Assembly (NCBI RefSeq): GCF_035222275.1
Contig: NC_085882.1
Span: forward strand, 131,501 to 195,500
Length of the DNA stretch: 64,000 bases
Direction: 5' to 3'
Origin: Podospora bellae-mahoneyi
Taxonomy: Eukaryota > Ascomycota > Sordariomycetes > Sordariales > Podosporaceae
Position numbers and translations under genes: made by a program. The notes beneath the pieces were generated by a model. It was given only the letters and a program-made list of their open reading frames with translations. It did not search any database and was not told the DNA's origin. This document shows, one piece after another, positions 35,780 through 46,628 of the stretch (position 1 is its first letter; every line of letters starts with the position of its first letter).

Positions 35780-36321
35780 ACTGCTATTGGCCAGAGGAGA
35801 TGCGCCTCAAAAGAAAAGTACTCGGGGAATACGGTGGATTTCATGAAGAACAGTCTTGAAGAGTTAATACATTCCTACCCTTGTGGTACTGTACTTGCTG
35901 TGCGAGTGAATGCGTGCCCGTGATTGGGCCGCTTATAACGGAGAACCTTGTCATGGGATATCTCATGTGCTTCCACAAAAGATACCAAAATGATGTTTCC
36001 CCCATTGGATATCTTATGTAAGGAAAGGCTCTTGCTAAAGTCATGGTCATCACTCCTCGACACCGTGCCATTCACAGTGCAGAGACACATCCGGCTCCGG
36101 GGTCCACTTTTCCGGCACTTCCCCTCCCCGGGCCTTGTGAGCCGCTCCCGGCTAAATGCGGAGTGGGGCATCCAACACGGCTGTAGCAGCGGACTGAGAG
36201 CACCTGGAGTCTCCCCTCATGTTAACCTCGACCATAAGAGGCATCCATCGGACATTCCGGCGAGACGTCGTCAAGCTGCCCAAAGCAAACCAACCAACCA
36301 ATTACTTCATTGTGATTCACC
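35780..36321. other. Intergenic, no gene seen
   Basis: About 540 bases up to the beta-xylosidase start. Contains the possible frame-shifted tail of the small peptide gene to about 35860 and the xylosidase promoter. Confidence 0.4.
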
Positions 36322-37950
36322 ATGCCCCAAGTACGAAACCCCATCCTCCCCGGGTTCAACCCCGACCCCTCCATCCTCCGGGTGGGCGATGACTACTACA
36401 TTGCCACTTCCACCTTTGAGTGGTACCCAGGCGTTCAAATCCACCACTCCAAGGACCTCGCCAACTGGGAACTCGTCACCCGCCCCCTAACCCGCAAGTC
36501 CCAGCTCGACATGCGAGGCGACCCGGACAGCTGCGGTATCTGGGCTCCCTGTCTCACCCACGATGGTGAAAAGTTCTGGCTGGTGTACACAGATGTCAAG
36601 CGCAAGGATGGGTCCTTCAAGGATACTCACAATTACATTGTTTCCGCCCCGGCCATCGAGGGCCCATGGTCGGATCCGGTCTACACCAACTCTTCTGGGT
36701 TTGATCCTTCACTCTTTCACGACCCGGACACCGGCAAGAAGTGGTTTGTGAACATGCTGTGGGATCACCGCCGTCGCCCTCTTCTTTTTGCCGGGATTGC
36801 GTTGCAGGAGTGGGATCCTATTTCTGGCAAGCTCGTGGGCCCACGCAAAAACATCTATCAGGGTACCGAGCTCGCTCTGGTCGAGGGCCCTCATCTCTAC
36901 AAGCGGAATGGATGGTATTATCTCCTGACCGCCGAAGGAGGCACCGGCTATGACCACGCAGTCACCTTTGCCCGTTCCAGGGACATTTGGGGGCCCTATG
37001 AAACCCACCCAGACAAGCACATTCTCTCCTCCAAGGACCATCCCCATGCCGCGCTGCAGCGTGCCGGACACGGTGATATTGTCGACACACCCGATGGGAA
37101 GACCTATCTCGTCCACCTTACCGGCCGCCCGACCACCCAGAGGAGAAGGTGCGTTCTCGGCCGCGAGACCGCCATCCAGGAATGCTTCTGGAAAGACGAC
37201 TGGCTCTTTGTCAAGGGTGGGCCTGTCCCCTCCCTCCATGTCGAGCTCCCTGCCGCCCGGGATGAGGATCGGTACTGGGAGACGAAAAAGTACTCGTTCG
37301 ATGCTGGCGAAGGATTGCACAAAGACTTCCAGTGGCTTCGCACCCCCGAGCCGGAGAGAATCTTCAACCTGGACAACAACAAGCTCAACCTGATTGGCAG
37401 GGAGAGCATCGGTTCCTGGTTCGAGCAAGCCCTCGTTGCGAGGAGGCAAGAGCACTTTTCCTACGACGCCGAGACAGTCATTGACTTTTCCCCCACCGAC
37501 GAGAGAGAATTCGCCGGGCTGACGGCCTACTACTGCCGGTACAACTTCTTCTACCTCATCGTCAGCGCGCACAGTGACGGGCAGAGGGAGTTGCTGATCA
37601 TGGCTTCCGAGGCGAGCTGGCCGGTGGGGAATCTGGTCTTGCCGCTGTCAAATCCTGACAGTGTGGTTATTCCCAACGAGGGCAAAGTCAGACTCAAGGT
37701 TACGGTGAGGGGGAAGGAGCTGCAGTTTTGGTACGCACTTGAGGGGGAACAGGAGCTCAAGAAGATCGGCCCGGTGTTTGACGCAAGTATTGTGAGTGAT
37801 GAGTGTGGTGGGCATCAGGCTCATGGGAGTTTCACGGGGGCTTTTGTGGGGGTGGCTGCCTCGGATTTGAACGGGACGGGGAGGGTGGCCAGTTTTGAGG
37901 GATTTGTGTACACGCCTGTGAAGCATGGTAGTGATCGGTATGAGGTTTAG
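36322..37950 (+). CDS. GH43 beta-xylosidase / alpha-L-arabinofuranosidase
   Basis: Single exon, 542 residues, no signal peptide (starts MPQVRNPILPGFNPDPS), so probably intracellular and acting on imported xylo-oligosaccharides. The five-blade propeller catalytic triad is visible: Asp15 in NPDPS (base), Asp128 in FDPSLF (pKa modulator) and Glu188 in LVEGPHLY (acid). The C-terminal about 200 residues form the beta-sandwich typical of this subgroup (SYDAETVIDFSPTDEREFAG, then FTGAFVGVAASD). The length fits GH43 subfamily 11 enzymes such as bacterial and fungal beta-xylosidases. It fits with the nearby GH128 and GH3 genes as plant or fungal polysaccharide metabolism. Confidence 0.93.
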   Translation: MPQVRNPILPGFNPDPSILRVGDDYYIATSTFEWYPGVQIHHSKDLANWELVTRPLTRKSQLDMRGDPDSCGIWAPCLTHDGEKFWLVYTDVKRKDGSFKDTHNYIVSAPAIEGPWSDPVYTNSSGFDPSLFHDPDTGKKWFVNMLWDHRRRPLLFAGIALQEWDPISGKLVGPRKNIYQGTELALVEGPHLYKRNGWYYLLTAEGGTGYDHAVTFARSRDIWGPYETHPDKHILSSKDHPHAALQRAGHGDIVDTPDGKTYLVHLTGRPTTQRRRCVLGRETAIQECFWKDDWLFVKGGPVPSLHVELPAARDEDRYWETKKYSFDAGEGLHKDFQWLRTPEPERIFNLDNNKLNLIGRESIGSWFEQALVARRQEHFSYDAETVIDFSPTDEREFAGLTAYYCRYNFFYLIVSAHSDGQRELLIMASEASWPVGNLVLPLSNPDSVVIPNEGKVRLKVTVRGKELQFWYALEGEQELKKIGPVFDASIVSDECGGHQAHGSFTGAFVGVAASDLNGTGRVASFEGFVYTPVKHGSDRYEV

Positions 37951-38399
37951 GGTTTACTTACCTAGGAACTTGCCCTGAGATAAGATCAACACGAGAGCGG
38001 TTGTGCTCGACCCCTTCCTGCCAAGCGTGACTACTGCATACACAAATTCCCCTAACAGCCAACATACCTCAGTCTTTGGCGCTTTAGCCCAGTGCAGGAA
38101 GAGCTTTTGTACACAGCTTCAGGTGCACTGGTCAAGGGGCAGGTACCAGGATACTTACCATGACCGGTTTTGGCAACGCACCATCCCACTGCTCATTGCC
38201 ATGCAGCCGAATCGAGTCTTGTCAGAAAAGCATGTATCTCCAAGGCAAAAGTTCCAATAACCAGAACTTGGTAACCTCGTCAAAGAATGGTCAAAGACCT
38301 CATAAATAGGCTCTCCACCCAACACATCCGCCCCCTTTCTCCCCTCGTGCTCAGCTCATCATCTACCTCCCACACCTACTCAACCTTGACCTTGCCAAA
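37951..38399. other. Intergenic with TATA box, no further gene seen
   Basis: About 450 bases. CATAAATAGG at 38301-38310 sits about 90 bases before the cyanovirin-like gene. Confidence 0.4.
38301..38310 (+). promoter_or_regulatory. TATA-like box of the cyanovirin-like gene
   Basis: CATAAATAGG, about 90 bases upstream of the ATG at 38400. Confidence 0.45.
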
Positions 38400-38840
38400 A
38401 TGCACCTCCTCACGATCCTCTCCCTGGTGACAGCAGCCTCAGCAGCCACCCTATCCCAATGCGAAGGGTGTCGTCTCATGCCCACCGCCAAAAACGTGCT
38501 CGAATGCAGCCGGTGCAAAATGGACAACGGCCAATGGCGCGCATGGCCCAGCTTGAACTTGGGACGCTGCTACATCAACGCGAACGGGAATTTGATCTTT
38601 CAGCACAAGTGCGTGTTCTCACAGACAGACTCTTCTGCGGTTAATGTTTGACATGATTTGTGTAGCGGTGCATACCACCTATCCTGCCATGTGGGCAGTG
38701 CGAATGCTGCTTTTGACCTTCCCCGTGGCGATGCTTTGATGTGGCTTCCTTGTCCTAGGATTAATGGGCAGTTGCATACGCCGTTGGCTGATTTGTGTGA
38801 GTTGATTTGGTTGACATTTGTTCAGGTCGTTGCTGCCTGA
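38400..38840 (+). CDS. Secreted cyanovirin-N-like (CVNH) protein
   Basis: Two exons: 38400-38608 and 38666-38840, product 127 residues. A signal peptide (MHLLTILSLVTAASA) is followed by one domain. Cysteines and the pattern 'NGQW..xx..LNLGRCYINANGNLIF' then 'GAYHLSCHVG' and 'DALMWLPCPRINGQL' match the pseudo-repeat layout of CVNH lectins (C...L.C....G.W....LNLxxCxxNxxGxLxF.....SC). If correct it would bind mannose-rich glycans outside the cell. The call is by pattern only. A broken paralogue lies 475 bases downstream in the same orientation. Confidence 0.62.
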
Positions 38841-39315
38841 GTGTGGTTTACCTAGTTGCTGATGTGAAGGTGGATAATGGGTTTCTTTACTGCTAGGGGG
38901 GGTATCCAAGGTCGAAGTCCAGGCGTTGGTTGAACTAGGTTGGGATGTCTTTTGTCAGAGTTGGTGGAGAGAGAACCAAGTTGTGTTCATGGGCCCCCTT
39001 GCTGGAAGATGGCACAGCACATTCGTTCCTTCACCATCGATCTAGGCATAGCCGACCAAGCTGGCGTAAGAACATTTGGCATAATTTTAGTGGATATGAA
39101 CGCGAGAGGTTAGAGCTTCAGAGGACTCGTTGCTTTCAACCGCTGTGACATTCTCTTGAGTCTAGAATTGTCGGGGATGCGTTGGTCGTCAACATAATGG
39201 GAAGTCGGCAGCATTTGGCTCGCGGCAGAGAACTTTGGATGTAATCTCTCGAACCATCTTTTACTCAGCTAATTACTCCATCTTCTTGCCTCAAAGCCAT
39301 ATCTCCATCTCCACC
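38841..39315. other. Intergenic between the cyanovirin-like paralogues
   Basis: About 475 bases, including the promoter of the broken copy. No other element seen. Confidence 0.4.
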
Positions 39316-39801
39316 ATGCGTCCCCTCAACCTCACCATCTCCCTCCTCTCCCTAGGAACAGCAGCAACAGACACCTTACTCGAATCATGCCGTGACTGTC
39401 CCCTCAAGTCCAACAAAAAGAACATTCTTGAATACGGCAGCTGCCAAATGCGAAATGGCAAATGAAACCGCGGTTCAACGCTGAACCCCGGAAAATGCTA
39501 CATCAATTCATGGGGATTACTCAAATTCCAGAAGGAGTTCATATTTTCCCATCCACCCCCCCTTCCTTTCTCAAATTTCTTGTGCTAACAGAGACACCCT
39601 TATTTTTCTGATTGCAGCGGGGAATATCATCTCTCCTGTGATATTTCTAACCCCGGGTTCAAAATCACCGCCGCCGTCACCGCCGAAGCGTGGCTTCCTT
39701 GCCCCGATGACGAGGGCGGTCGGATTGCTTCGAATGTTCTCCTGCTTCAGTCAGCTAGCCTTATTGATATTCTCCTCAAAGTCATGGCTGACAGTGGCTA
39801 G
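39316..39801 (+). pseudogene. Broken tandem paralogue of the cyanovirin-like gene
   Basis: Starts MRPLNLTISLLSLGTAAT, a signal peptide, and follows the intact gene's layout: ESCRDCPL, then YGSCQMRNGK, where the intact copy has Trp in NGQW. Here that codon is TGA. After the stop the frame continues GSTLNPGKCYINSWG, an intron-like gap, and GEYHLSCDISNPG, AWLPCPDD, ending at a natural stop near 39801. Apart from the single premature stop the architecture, including the intron position, is preserved, so loss looks recent. A G-to-A change of a Trp codon is the type RIP or ordinary mutation can make. Truncated translation would give about 49 residues. Confidence 0.7.
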
Positions 39802-40117
39802 ATCAACATGTTCATAATGTTATGTGCGTTCTCTGTTGCAACAACTTGTAGGATGAGCGTGGCGGAAAATGGGGGCTTCGGTCCGATGTCAAAAAACTCA
39901 GTTGAACAAAGAGTCCATCGTTGAGATGGACCGATGGTATGTGTGGGCCGCTATAGTTGAAGGTATTGGAAGAGATGTTGGTGCGCACACCAGATGGGCC
40001 CTGTTGATACATGTTTAGGTAGTTGAACAGCCTTATCATTACAGTACATCGAGCTAAGCTTTCTTGGTTGATATATTTCATCAACCGACCATGACACATA
40101 TTGCCCTCCCACAAATA
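39802..40117. other. Intergenic, no gene seen
   Basis: About 315 bases between the broken cyanovirin-like copy and the broken MYND gene. No coding signal. Confidence 0.4.
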
Positions 40118-41325
40118 TTATCCCGGAAAAAGCTGTCTCGACGCGACCATACCACAGAAAGAGCTCCCGCCCAACCCCTTGGGCGACAACTTCGGCCAAG
40201 ACGCGGGAACTTTCAAAAGAAGGTTTAACATCAGGTGGCCAGTTGTCCTGAAAGATTCAGCCTGGAAGGTCCCGCCGAGATTACAATACGCCATCAAAGG
40301 CTCTGCATTCGTCGTCGAGACGCGGTGCTTGAGGGTGGGATTCCCAGGGCGACAAAGCTTCTTTCCAACCGAACTGAGCACGGGTGGGGTCGAGCACAAG
40401 CTGTCTGGCCGGAGACAGGGTGAGACATAGGACATTGTGGCCAGGCATCCCGCTGAACTTGACGCGGTCTGGTGTCATGCGGCAGACGGCTATGTTGATA
40501 TTTTTGGGTCTGAAATGAACCTCAGGTCCATAAAGTGTTCCCAAACTTCCTCGTAGAGCTTGAAGACGCGGCTGATTTGTCTGTGCTTAGGCCAGAGTTG
40601 AGCTTGGCATGTCCAGTCGCAATAGAGTGTTCTGATGGTCTCGTGGCTGCAGTTGTCACCGTTCTTGATGAGACATGGATAGCACCGCATGGTAGCGCCC
40701 TGCTTGCCGCATGCTGCGCAGCTGTCTCCCAAGAGTCTCTCAGGCAGAAGGCTGTGATCGGTTTCCGGGCCTGTTACGGGGGGCTGGTTGGGCAAAGAAT
40801 CTTCCTTCCGACAGCATGTGATCCAAAGGCAGAAGCGAAGGGCCTTGGCTTTGTTGCTCAGATCGTCGGGAGAAGGGGGACATTTGAGCGCCAGGAGCGC
40901 TACCTGCTGGAGAATCCAGAGCGGCTTCGACTCATTCACCTCGCCGTTTCCACGCGCCTCATTTCTGAGCGCCTCCCAATGCCCCATCAAGCTTCCAAAA
41001 AGGAATAACTGCGTCTCTCTGTCGGAACCTGCGTCTCTCTGTCGGAACCTGCGTCTCTCTGTCGGAACCTGCGTCTCTCTGTCGGAACATGGTTTGTTTA
41101 GTATTTGCACGGCGTATCGCGAGCCGACGTACTGGATTTTCGACCAGAACTCTTTGTATCCGACCCTCACGTAGTCGTCATATGTGGGGAGGTTTTCAAA
41201 GAAGTTGTCGACTGGGTCGCCGGTGATGTCGAGTCACTTGATCGCGTCAAGCAGAGTTTGGTCGCTGGAGATGTTGGATCGCGCAGGATGTCGTGAAGCA
41301 GATTTTGGCCGCCAGAGCTGACCAT
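40118..41325 (-). pseudogene. Broken MYND-type zinc-finger gene
   Basis: The 5' part begins at an ATG at 41325 (SGGQNLLHDILRDP) and moves between frames before a long frame at 41170-40490. This contains a MYND finger: DSCAACGKQGATMRCYPCL, then TLYCDWTCQAQLWPKHRQ, with the C-x2-C...C-x2-C...C-x3-C...H spacing. Similarity-like text continues downstream in two other frames (KNINIAVCRMTPDRVKF..., ALSPWE; then NAEPLMAYCNLGG...) to a stop near 40118, as if one protein had been cut by several frameshifts. A 20-base tandem repeat lies inside the N-terminal half. MYND proteins recruit partners or act in methyltransferases; none is assignable. An intact gene with unusual introns is less likely. Confidence 0.5.
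41008..41089. repeat. 20-bp minisatellite, four copies, inside the MYND frame
   Basis: The unit GCGTCTCTCTGTCGGAACCT is repeated four times, the last copy ending in ACAT-like divergence. Because 20 is not a multiple of three the reading frame rotates through it, giving the odd peptide SDRETQVPTERRRF and repeats on the minus strand. Confidence 0.92.
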
Positions 41326-42977
41326 TTTTGCAGAAGCCGGGTAGATTGAAAGGCGGATAAGTCGAAGTGATGCTGAGAAGGAGGAAGACAGGCAGTATTG
41401 TAGAGGGTTCAACTGGCAACGGGGTCTGTCGAAAGAAGTTTGACGACGGGATTGAGGCAGGAAAAGGAGTATCACGGAGTCGATGGGGTAAACAAGCAGA
41501 AAATTCTTCGAAGCCAGTCTCTGCAATCTGAAAGAGAGAGCGAAGGTGCATACGGTCACCGTACCTTGATAAAAATGAAAAAACAACCCCTCTGAATGGC
41601 TGACAAGGTCATTTCACACAGTTGAGAACAGCAAGAAAAGCGTTTATTGAAGAGGCATATCTATCAGACCTGAATCTCCTCAGGGGTCTCGTTTGAATCT
41701 CGCTCTTTTGTGGAGGATCGATTGATGTCTCCTATCATCTCTTTGAAGCCCATCGACCACCCTGTAAGGCCTCTCACCAGTTTTGAAGTGACGGCTTCAA
41801 CGAGGGTCAAATCTTTGTAAGTCTAGACTTTCTCTACAATCTACACCTTTTGAGAAGCAGAGCATGTCAACTGTTAACAGGCAACGGTCATGTTATCACC
41901 CTTCCTGCCCGGATCTCATGGTAAGTTATGTCTGACACCTGACCTGACATAGACTTTGAACTGATGCTAGAAAGCTCTACTTTATTTCACTTTTCACTTC
42001 TCAATATCGACCACTCAAGATCCCGGCGCCTGTCGTTGGACACATGATCCGAACACGCTAACAGAGATGCATGGTATTTTACTCGGGGTCTGCTAAGGCT
42101 CGCTTGGGTCACACAGCGCAGCTTCCGCTTGCCCAAAACAATGACCGATGCAGCCCAGGTCCAATCACACAACACACTTATAAACAACACCGCGCATTGC
42201 ATTTCGAGTTGCGTCACGGAGCATAGAATTCGACTTTACATCCCTGGGTACGAGAACCACAGGCGAACAACATGACGAACTCCCTCATGCAGTACCATGA
42301 CCAGCCACGCCCTCTCCCCTCGCAGGGCGATTATTGCAACGAAAACCCCATCACTCAAGTCTTGCTTTGCGGGGATGCCATGGCGGGAATTGTCGTATTG
42401 GCTTAATTAACCATGCCTGGCAAAGCGGCCCGGCTATGACATCGTCACAGCAGCCACAGCCGCTTCGGAACCACGTCTCCTCTGCCCGCCCTCGAGTGCC
42501 GATCGTCCAATATATCGACCGTCTGCACCCCAGGTTGAGTCATTTATCCCACACTCTCGCGAAAAGGTTTTCCCACCTCCCATTTGCTCGCATGCTGACG
42601 TCCCCTCCCGCCGCGGACCTCGTTCCTGCTTTGGACCGCCGACGAGATCTGGTGATATATTGCATCTGTGGGGCCGCGGCCATCTGACGACGATTAAATG
42701 TCGCCTCGTTCCGACTGGGCGGGTCTGGGCATCACTCCTCGGAGCCGTGTCTCTACGCCAGAATGTCGTATAAGGACGAGGAACCGGCCGGGTGAGGTGC
42801 TGTGGTGGTCTGTCGTACGGCAGGTGCTGTGAGGGAATCTGGAGAACAACTTTGTTCCTCTTTGACCATTCTCCGACTGGAGGTGTGACATCGGACGAAT
42901 CACATTTTCCCCCTCGAGTTCAAGAAGCTGAGACGTCCCGAGTGCTCTGCCGGTCTTTCAGCAATCAACATCTCGCC
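41326..42977. other. Intergenic, no gene seen
   Basis: About 1.65 kb upstream of the beta-glucosidase. An in-frame extension upstream of 42978 exists but lacks similarity and would hide the signal peptide, so it is taken as 5' UTR/promoter. Confidence 0.45.
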
Positions 42978-45237
42978 ATGGCTCTTCAAACCTTCTTCCT
43001 GCTGGCGGCAGCCATGCTGGCCAACGCAGAGACAACAGGCGAAAAGGTCTCTCGGCAAGCACCGTCTGGCGCTCAAGCATGGGCCGCCGCCCACTCCCAG
43101 GCTGCCGCCACTCTGGCCAGGATGTCACAGCAAGACAAGATCAACATGGTCACGGGCATTGGCTGGGACAGAGGGCCTTGCGTGGGAAACACAGCTGCCA
43201 TCAGCTCCATCAACTATCCTCAAATCTGTCTTCAGGATGGACCATTGGGCATTCGCTTCGGCACTGGTACCACCGCCTTCACACCTGGCGTCCAAGCTGC
43301 TTCGACATGGGACGTTGATCTGATCCGGCAGCGCGGTGCTTATCTGGGCGCCGAAGCCAAGGGCTGCGGCATTCACATCCTTTTGGGGCCCGTCGCCGGT
43401 GCCCTGGGCAAGATTCCCCACGGCGGTCGCAACTGGGAGGGATTTGGCGCCGACCCCTACCTTGCCGGTATTGCCATGAAGGAGACCATCGAGGGTATTC
43501 AGTCAGCAGGCGTCCAGGCCAACGCCAAGCACTACATTGCAAACGAACAAGAGCTCAACCGCGAGACCATGAGCAGCAATGTGGATGACCGCACTCAGCA
43601 CGAGCTCTACCTCTGGCCCTTTGCCGACGCCGTGCACGCCAACGTCGCCAGCGTCATGTGCAGTTACAACAAGCTCAATGGCACGTGGGCTTGCGAGAAT
43701 GACAAGGCTCTGAATCAGATCTTGAAGAAGGAGCTCGGTTTCCAGGGCTACGTTCTCAGCGACTGGAATGCTCAGCACAGCACTGCTCTGTCTGCTAACA
43801 GCGGTCTGGACATGACTATGCCCGGTACCGATTTCAACGGCCGCAATGTCTACTGGGGCCCTCAACTGAATAACGCTGTCAACGCCGGCCAGGTTCAGAG
43901 ATCCAGACTAGACGACATGTGCAAGAGAATCTTGGCTGGCTGGTACTTGCTCGGTCAGAACCAGGGCTATCCCGCCATCAACATCAGGGCTAACGTTCAG
44001 GGCAACCACAAGGAGAACGTACGTGCTGTTGCCAGAGACGGCATCGTCTTGCTGAAGAACGATGGAATTCTGCCGCTTTCCAAGCCGAGAAAGATTGCTG
44101 TCGTGGGCTCCCACTCCGTCAACAATCCCCAGGGAATTAACGCCTGTGTTGACAAGGGCTGCAATGTTGGCACCCTTGGCATGGGCTGGGGTTCAGGCAG
44201 CGTCAACTACCCCTATCTCGTGTCCCCGTACGATGCTCTCCGGACTCGTGCTCAGGCCGATGGAACACAAATCAGCCTCCACAACACTGACAGCACCAAC
44301 GGTGTGTCAAACGTTGTGTCTGACGCTGATGCTGTTGTTGTTGTCATCACTGCCGATTCTGGTGAAGGGTACATCACTGTCGAGGGCCACGCTGGCGACC
44401 GCAGCCACCTTGACCCGTGGCACAACGGCAACCAACTTGTTCAGGCTGCCGCGGCTGCCAACAAGAACGTCATCGTTGTTGTGCACAGTGTTGGCCAGAT
44501 CACCCTGGAGACTATCCTCAACACCAATGGAGTCCGCGCGATTGTGTGGGCTGGTCTTCCGGGCCAAGAGAATGGCAACGCTCTTGTTGATGTTCTCTAC
44601 GGCTTGGTTTCGCCATCTGGAAAGCTTCCCTACACCATTGGCAAGAGGGAGTCGGACTATGGAACAGCCGTTGTTCGTGGGGATGATAACTTCAGGGAGG
44701 GCCTTTTTGTTGACTACCGTCACTTTGACAATGCCAGGATCGAGCCGCGGTATGAGTTTGGCTTTGGTCTTTGTAAGTTCCAGCGGCGGAGTTGGGTTTG
44801 ATTTCATGCTTTGCTAACCTGATAAAACAGCTTACACCAATTTCACCTTCTCCGACATCAAGATTACTTCCAATGTCAAGCCGGGGCCCGCTACTGGCCA
44901 GACCATTCCCGGCGGACCTGCCGACCTGTGGGAGGACGTTGCGACAGTCACTGCAACCATCACCAACTCGGGTGCTGTCGAGGGCGCTGAGGTTGCCCAG
45001 CTTTACATCGGCCTGCCGTCCTCGGCTCCTGCCTCTCCCCCGAAGCAGCTGCGTGGATTTTCCAAGCTGAAGCTGGCCCCGGGTGCCAGCGGCACTGCCA
45101 CATTCAACCTCAGACGCAGAGATCTCAGCTATTGGGATACCCGCCTCCAAAACTGGGTCGTGCCCAGCGGCAACTTTGTCGTCAGCGTCGGGGCCAGCTC
45201 GAGAGATATCCGCTTGACGGGCACCATCACGGCGTAG
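42978..45237 (+). CDS. GH3 extracellular beta-glucosidase
   Basis: Two exons: 42978-44772 and 44831-45237; product 733 residues. A signal peptide (MALQTFFLLAAAMLANAE) precedes the GH3 barrel. Landmarks are NYPQICLQDGPLGIRF, GRNWEGFGADPYLAG, AKHYIANEQELNRE and the nucleophile Asp262 in YVLSDWNAQHS. The second domain starts near DGIVLLKNDGILPL, and the C-terminal fibronectin-III-like domain includes VEGAEVAQLYIGLPSSAP and KQLRGFSKLKLAPG. The length and the 'GLDMTMPGTDFNG' block match secreted cellobiases of the Trichoderma Cel3A type. It releases glucose from cellobiose and short cello-oligomers. The 3' intron (44773-44830) is small and canonical. Confidence 0.95.
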
Positions 45238-46628
45238 GGAGGGTAGAACAGGAAGGCCCAAAAAGGTGCCATGACTTTCAAAAGTGTTGGCAGAGTTGCA
45301 TATGTTTGGTAATGTACTTACGGCCATGCGATGGTGGATACCAAAAGAAGATTACATTCAACTATCATCAGCATGTGATGTCATGGAAAAGGCGTGTGGG
45401 GGCCGCTATCAATTCAAGCTTCCCCGTAGAGCTTGGGAAGGTTTCTTGTCTTGTTTAGACTTTCGCGCCGCTCCCCCACCTTCTACTCTTGTTCCTGTCC
45501 ATCATCACTAGAGGAAGGGCAGCGGGGGTGTCGATGATGCAATCGCACAAGGGCCCGGCGCTAGGATGTTGGTCAACGTTGTGAAGTTGACGTTTGAATT
45601 AGACTGACACATTATTATCACGACATATATATGCATCACAAGTGGGTGCATGATGGGGGGTTGTGACAAAAAGGGTAGGTGGTCTCGATTCGAAAGTGTC
45701 CAGCAGGAATGGGAACTGAGATATCTCTCGGCTTCTCGGCACAGTTGTTCTTACCCGGTTCTGTGCCTGTTCTAGCGCTTGTGCTACAGAGTCACATGGC
45801 GGGCTAGATGGTGGCTTGCAGGTGAGGGTGGTAGTCGTGCATACTGATATCGTCGATAGTCGAGATATATTTGTTGAACCGCCCTGGCAGCTGATAACCT
45901 CACCAGCAACCAAGATTATTGTTCAACGGACAGCTTCACGAAACCTTTGTCATCCAGTTATCGTACCATTCGATTGCCGGAGCCAGAGATCCATGATAGC
46001 AATGGCGAAAATATCTAACCAGCATCACCGGATGGCATCGCGGGATTTAGCGACCGTTCACAACAATAGGTACAAACAATAAGGTCCGGTTGGCTACAGC
46101 AATGCAACCTTAATTCAAGCTGAGACTAGCAGAGGTGCTTTGTCGTGTTGTTGGTTGACCTTCCTATTACGGGAGGAGGTCTCACTACCGAGAGGATCGC
46201 CACCGAGATGCCAAGACTCAAATGCCGCCCACCCAGATGTGGAAGTGCTTGTGGGGGATAGGGGGAATCGGATGGCGGGTGCGATTGGGGAAGGTAGCTG
46301 GATGGGAGGTGGCATCGCGTCGGTACCCTGCCTTGGCGATCCGATGAGCCTCCTACCTACCTTGGTGTGATCCGTGAACGTCGCGAGTGGATTGGCCAGG
46401 GCCTTTGATGATGCTTGGACATCTGCTTGCTTTCACGGCGGTTGGGGGGATACTATCGCTGTGATATCGCGCATGAGGGCTGACCCTCGCACCATGGTGA
46501 AGGTTGAATGGCTGACGAGTATAGAAAGGGCGTTGATCCCCGGGTCTTTTGGTGAGAGTTCCCGTTGATCTTCAGTCCCGACGTCAACAACACCGCCGGT
46601 ACCCAAATCCCCGGATACCTCAGTCACG
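45238..46628. other. Intergenic, no gene seen
   Basis: About 1.4 kb. No frame here shows a motif; it presumably carries the promoter of the highly biased LVIVD-repeat gene. Confidence 0.45.

Noticed and set aside
42792-42977. In-frame extension upstream of the GH3 start
   Set aside because: Would bury a good signal peptide; it is better explained as promoter or 5' UTR.
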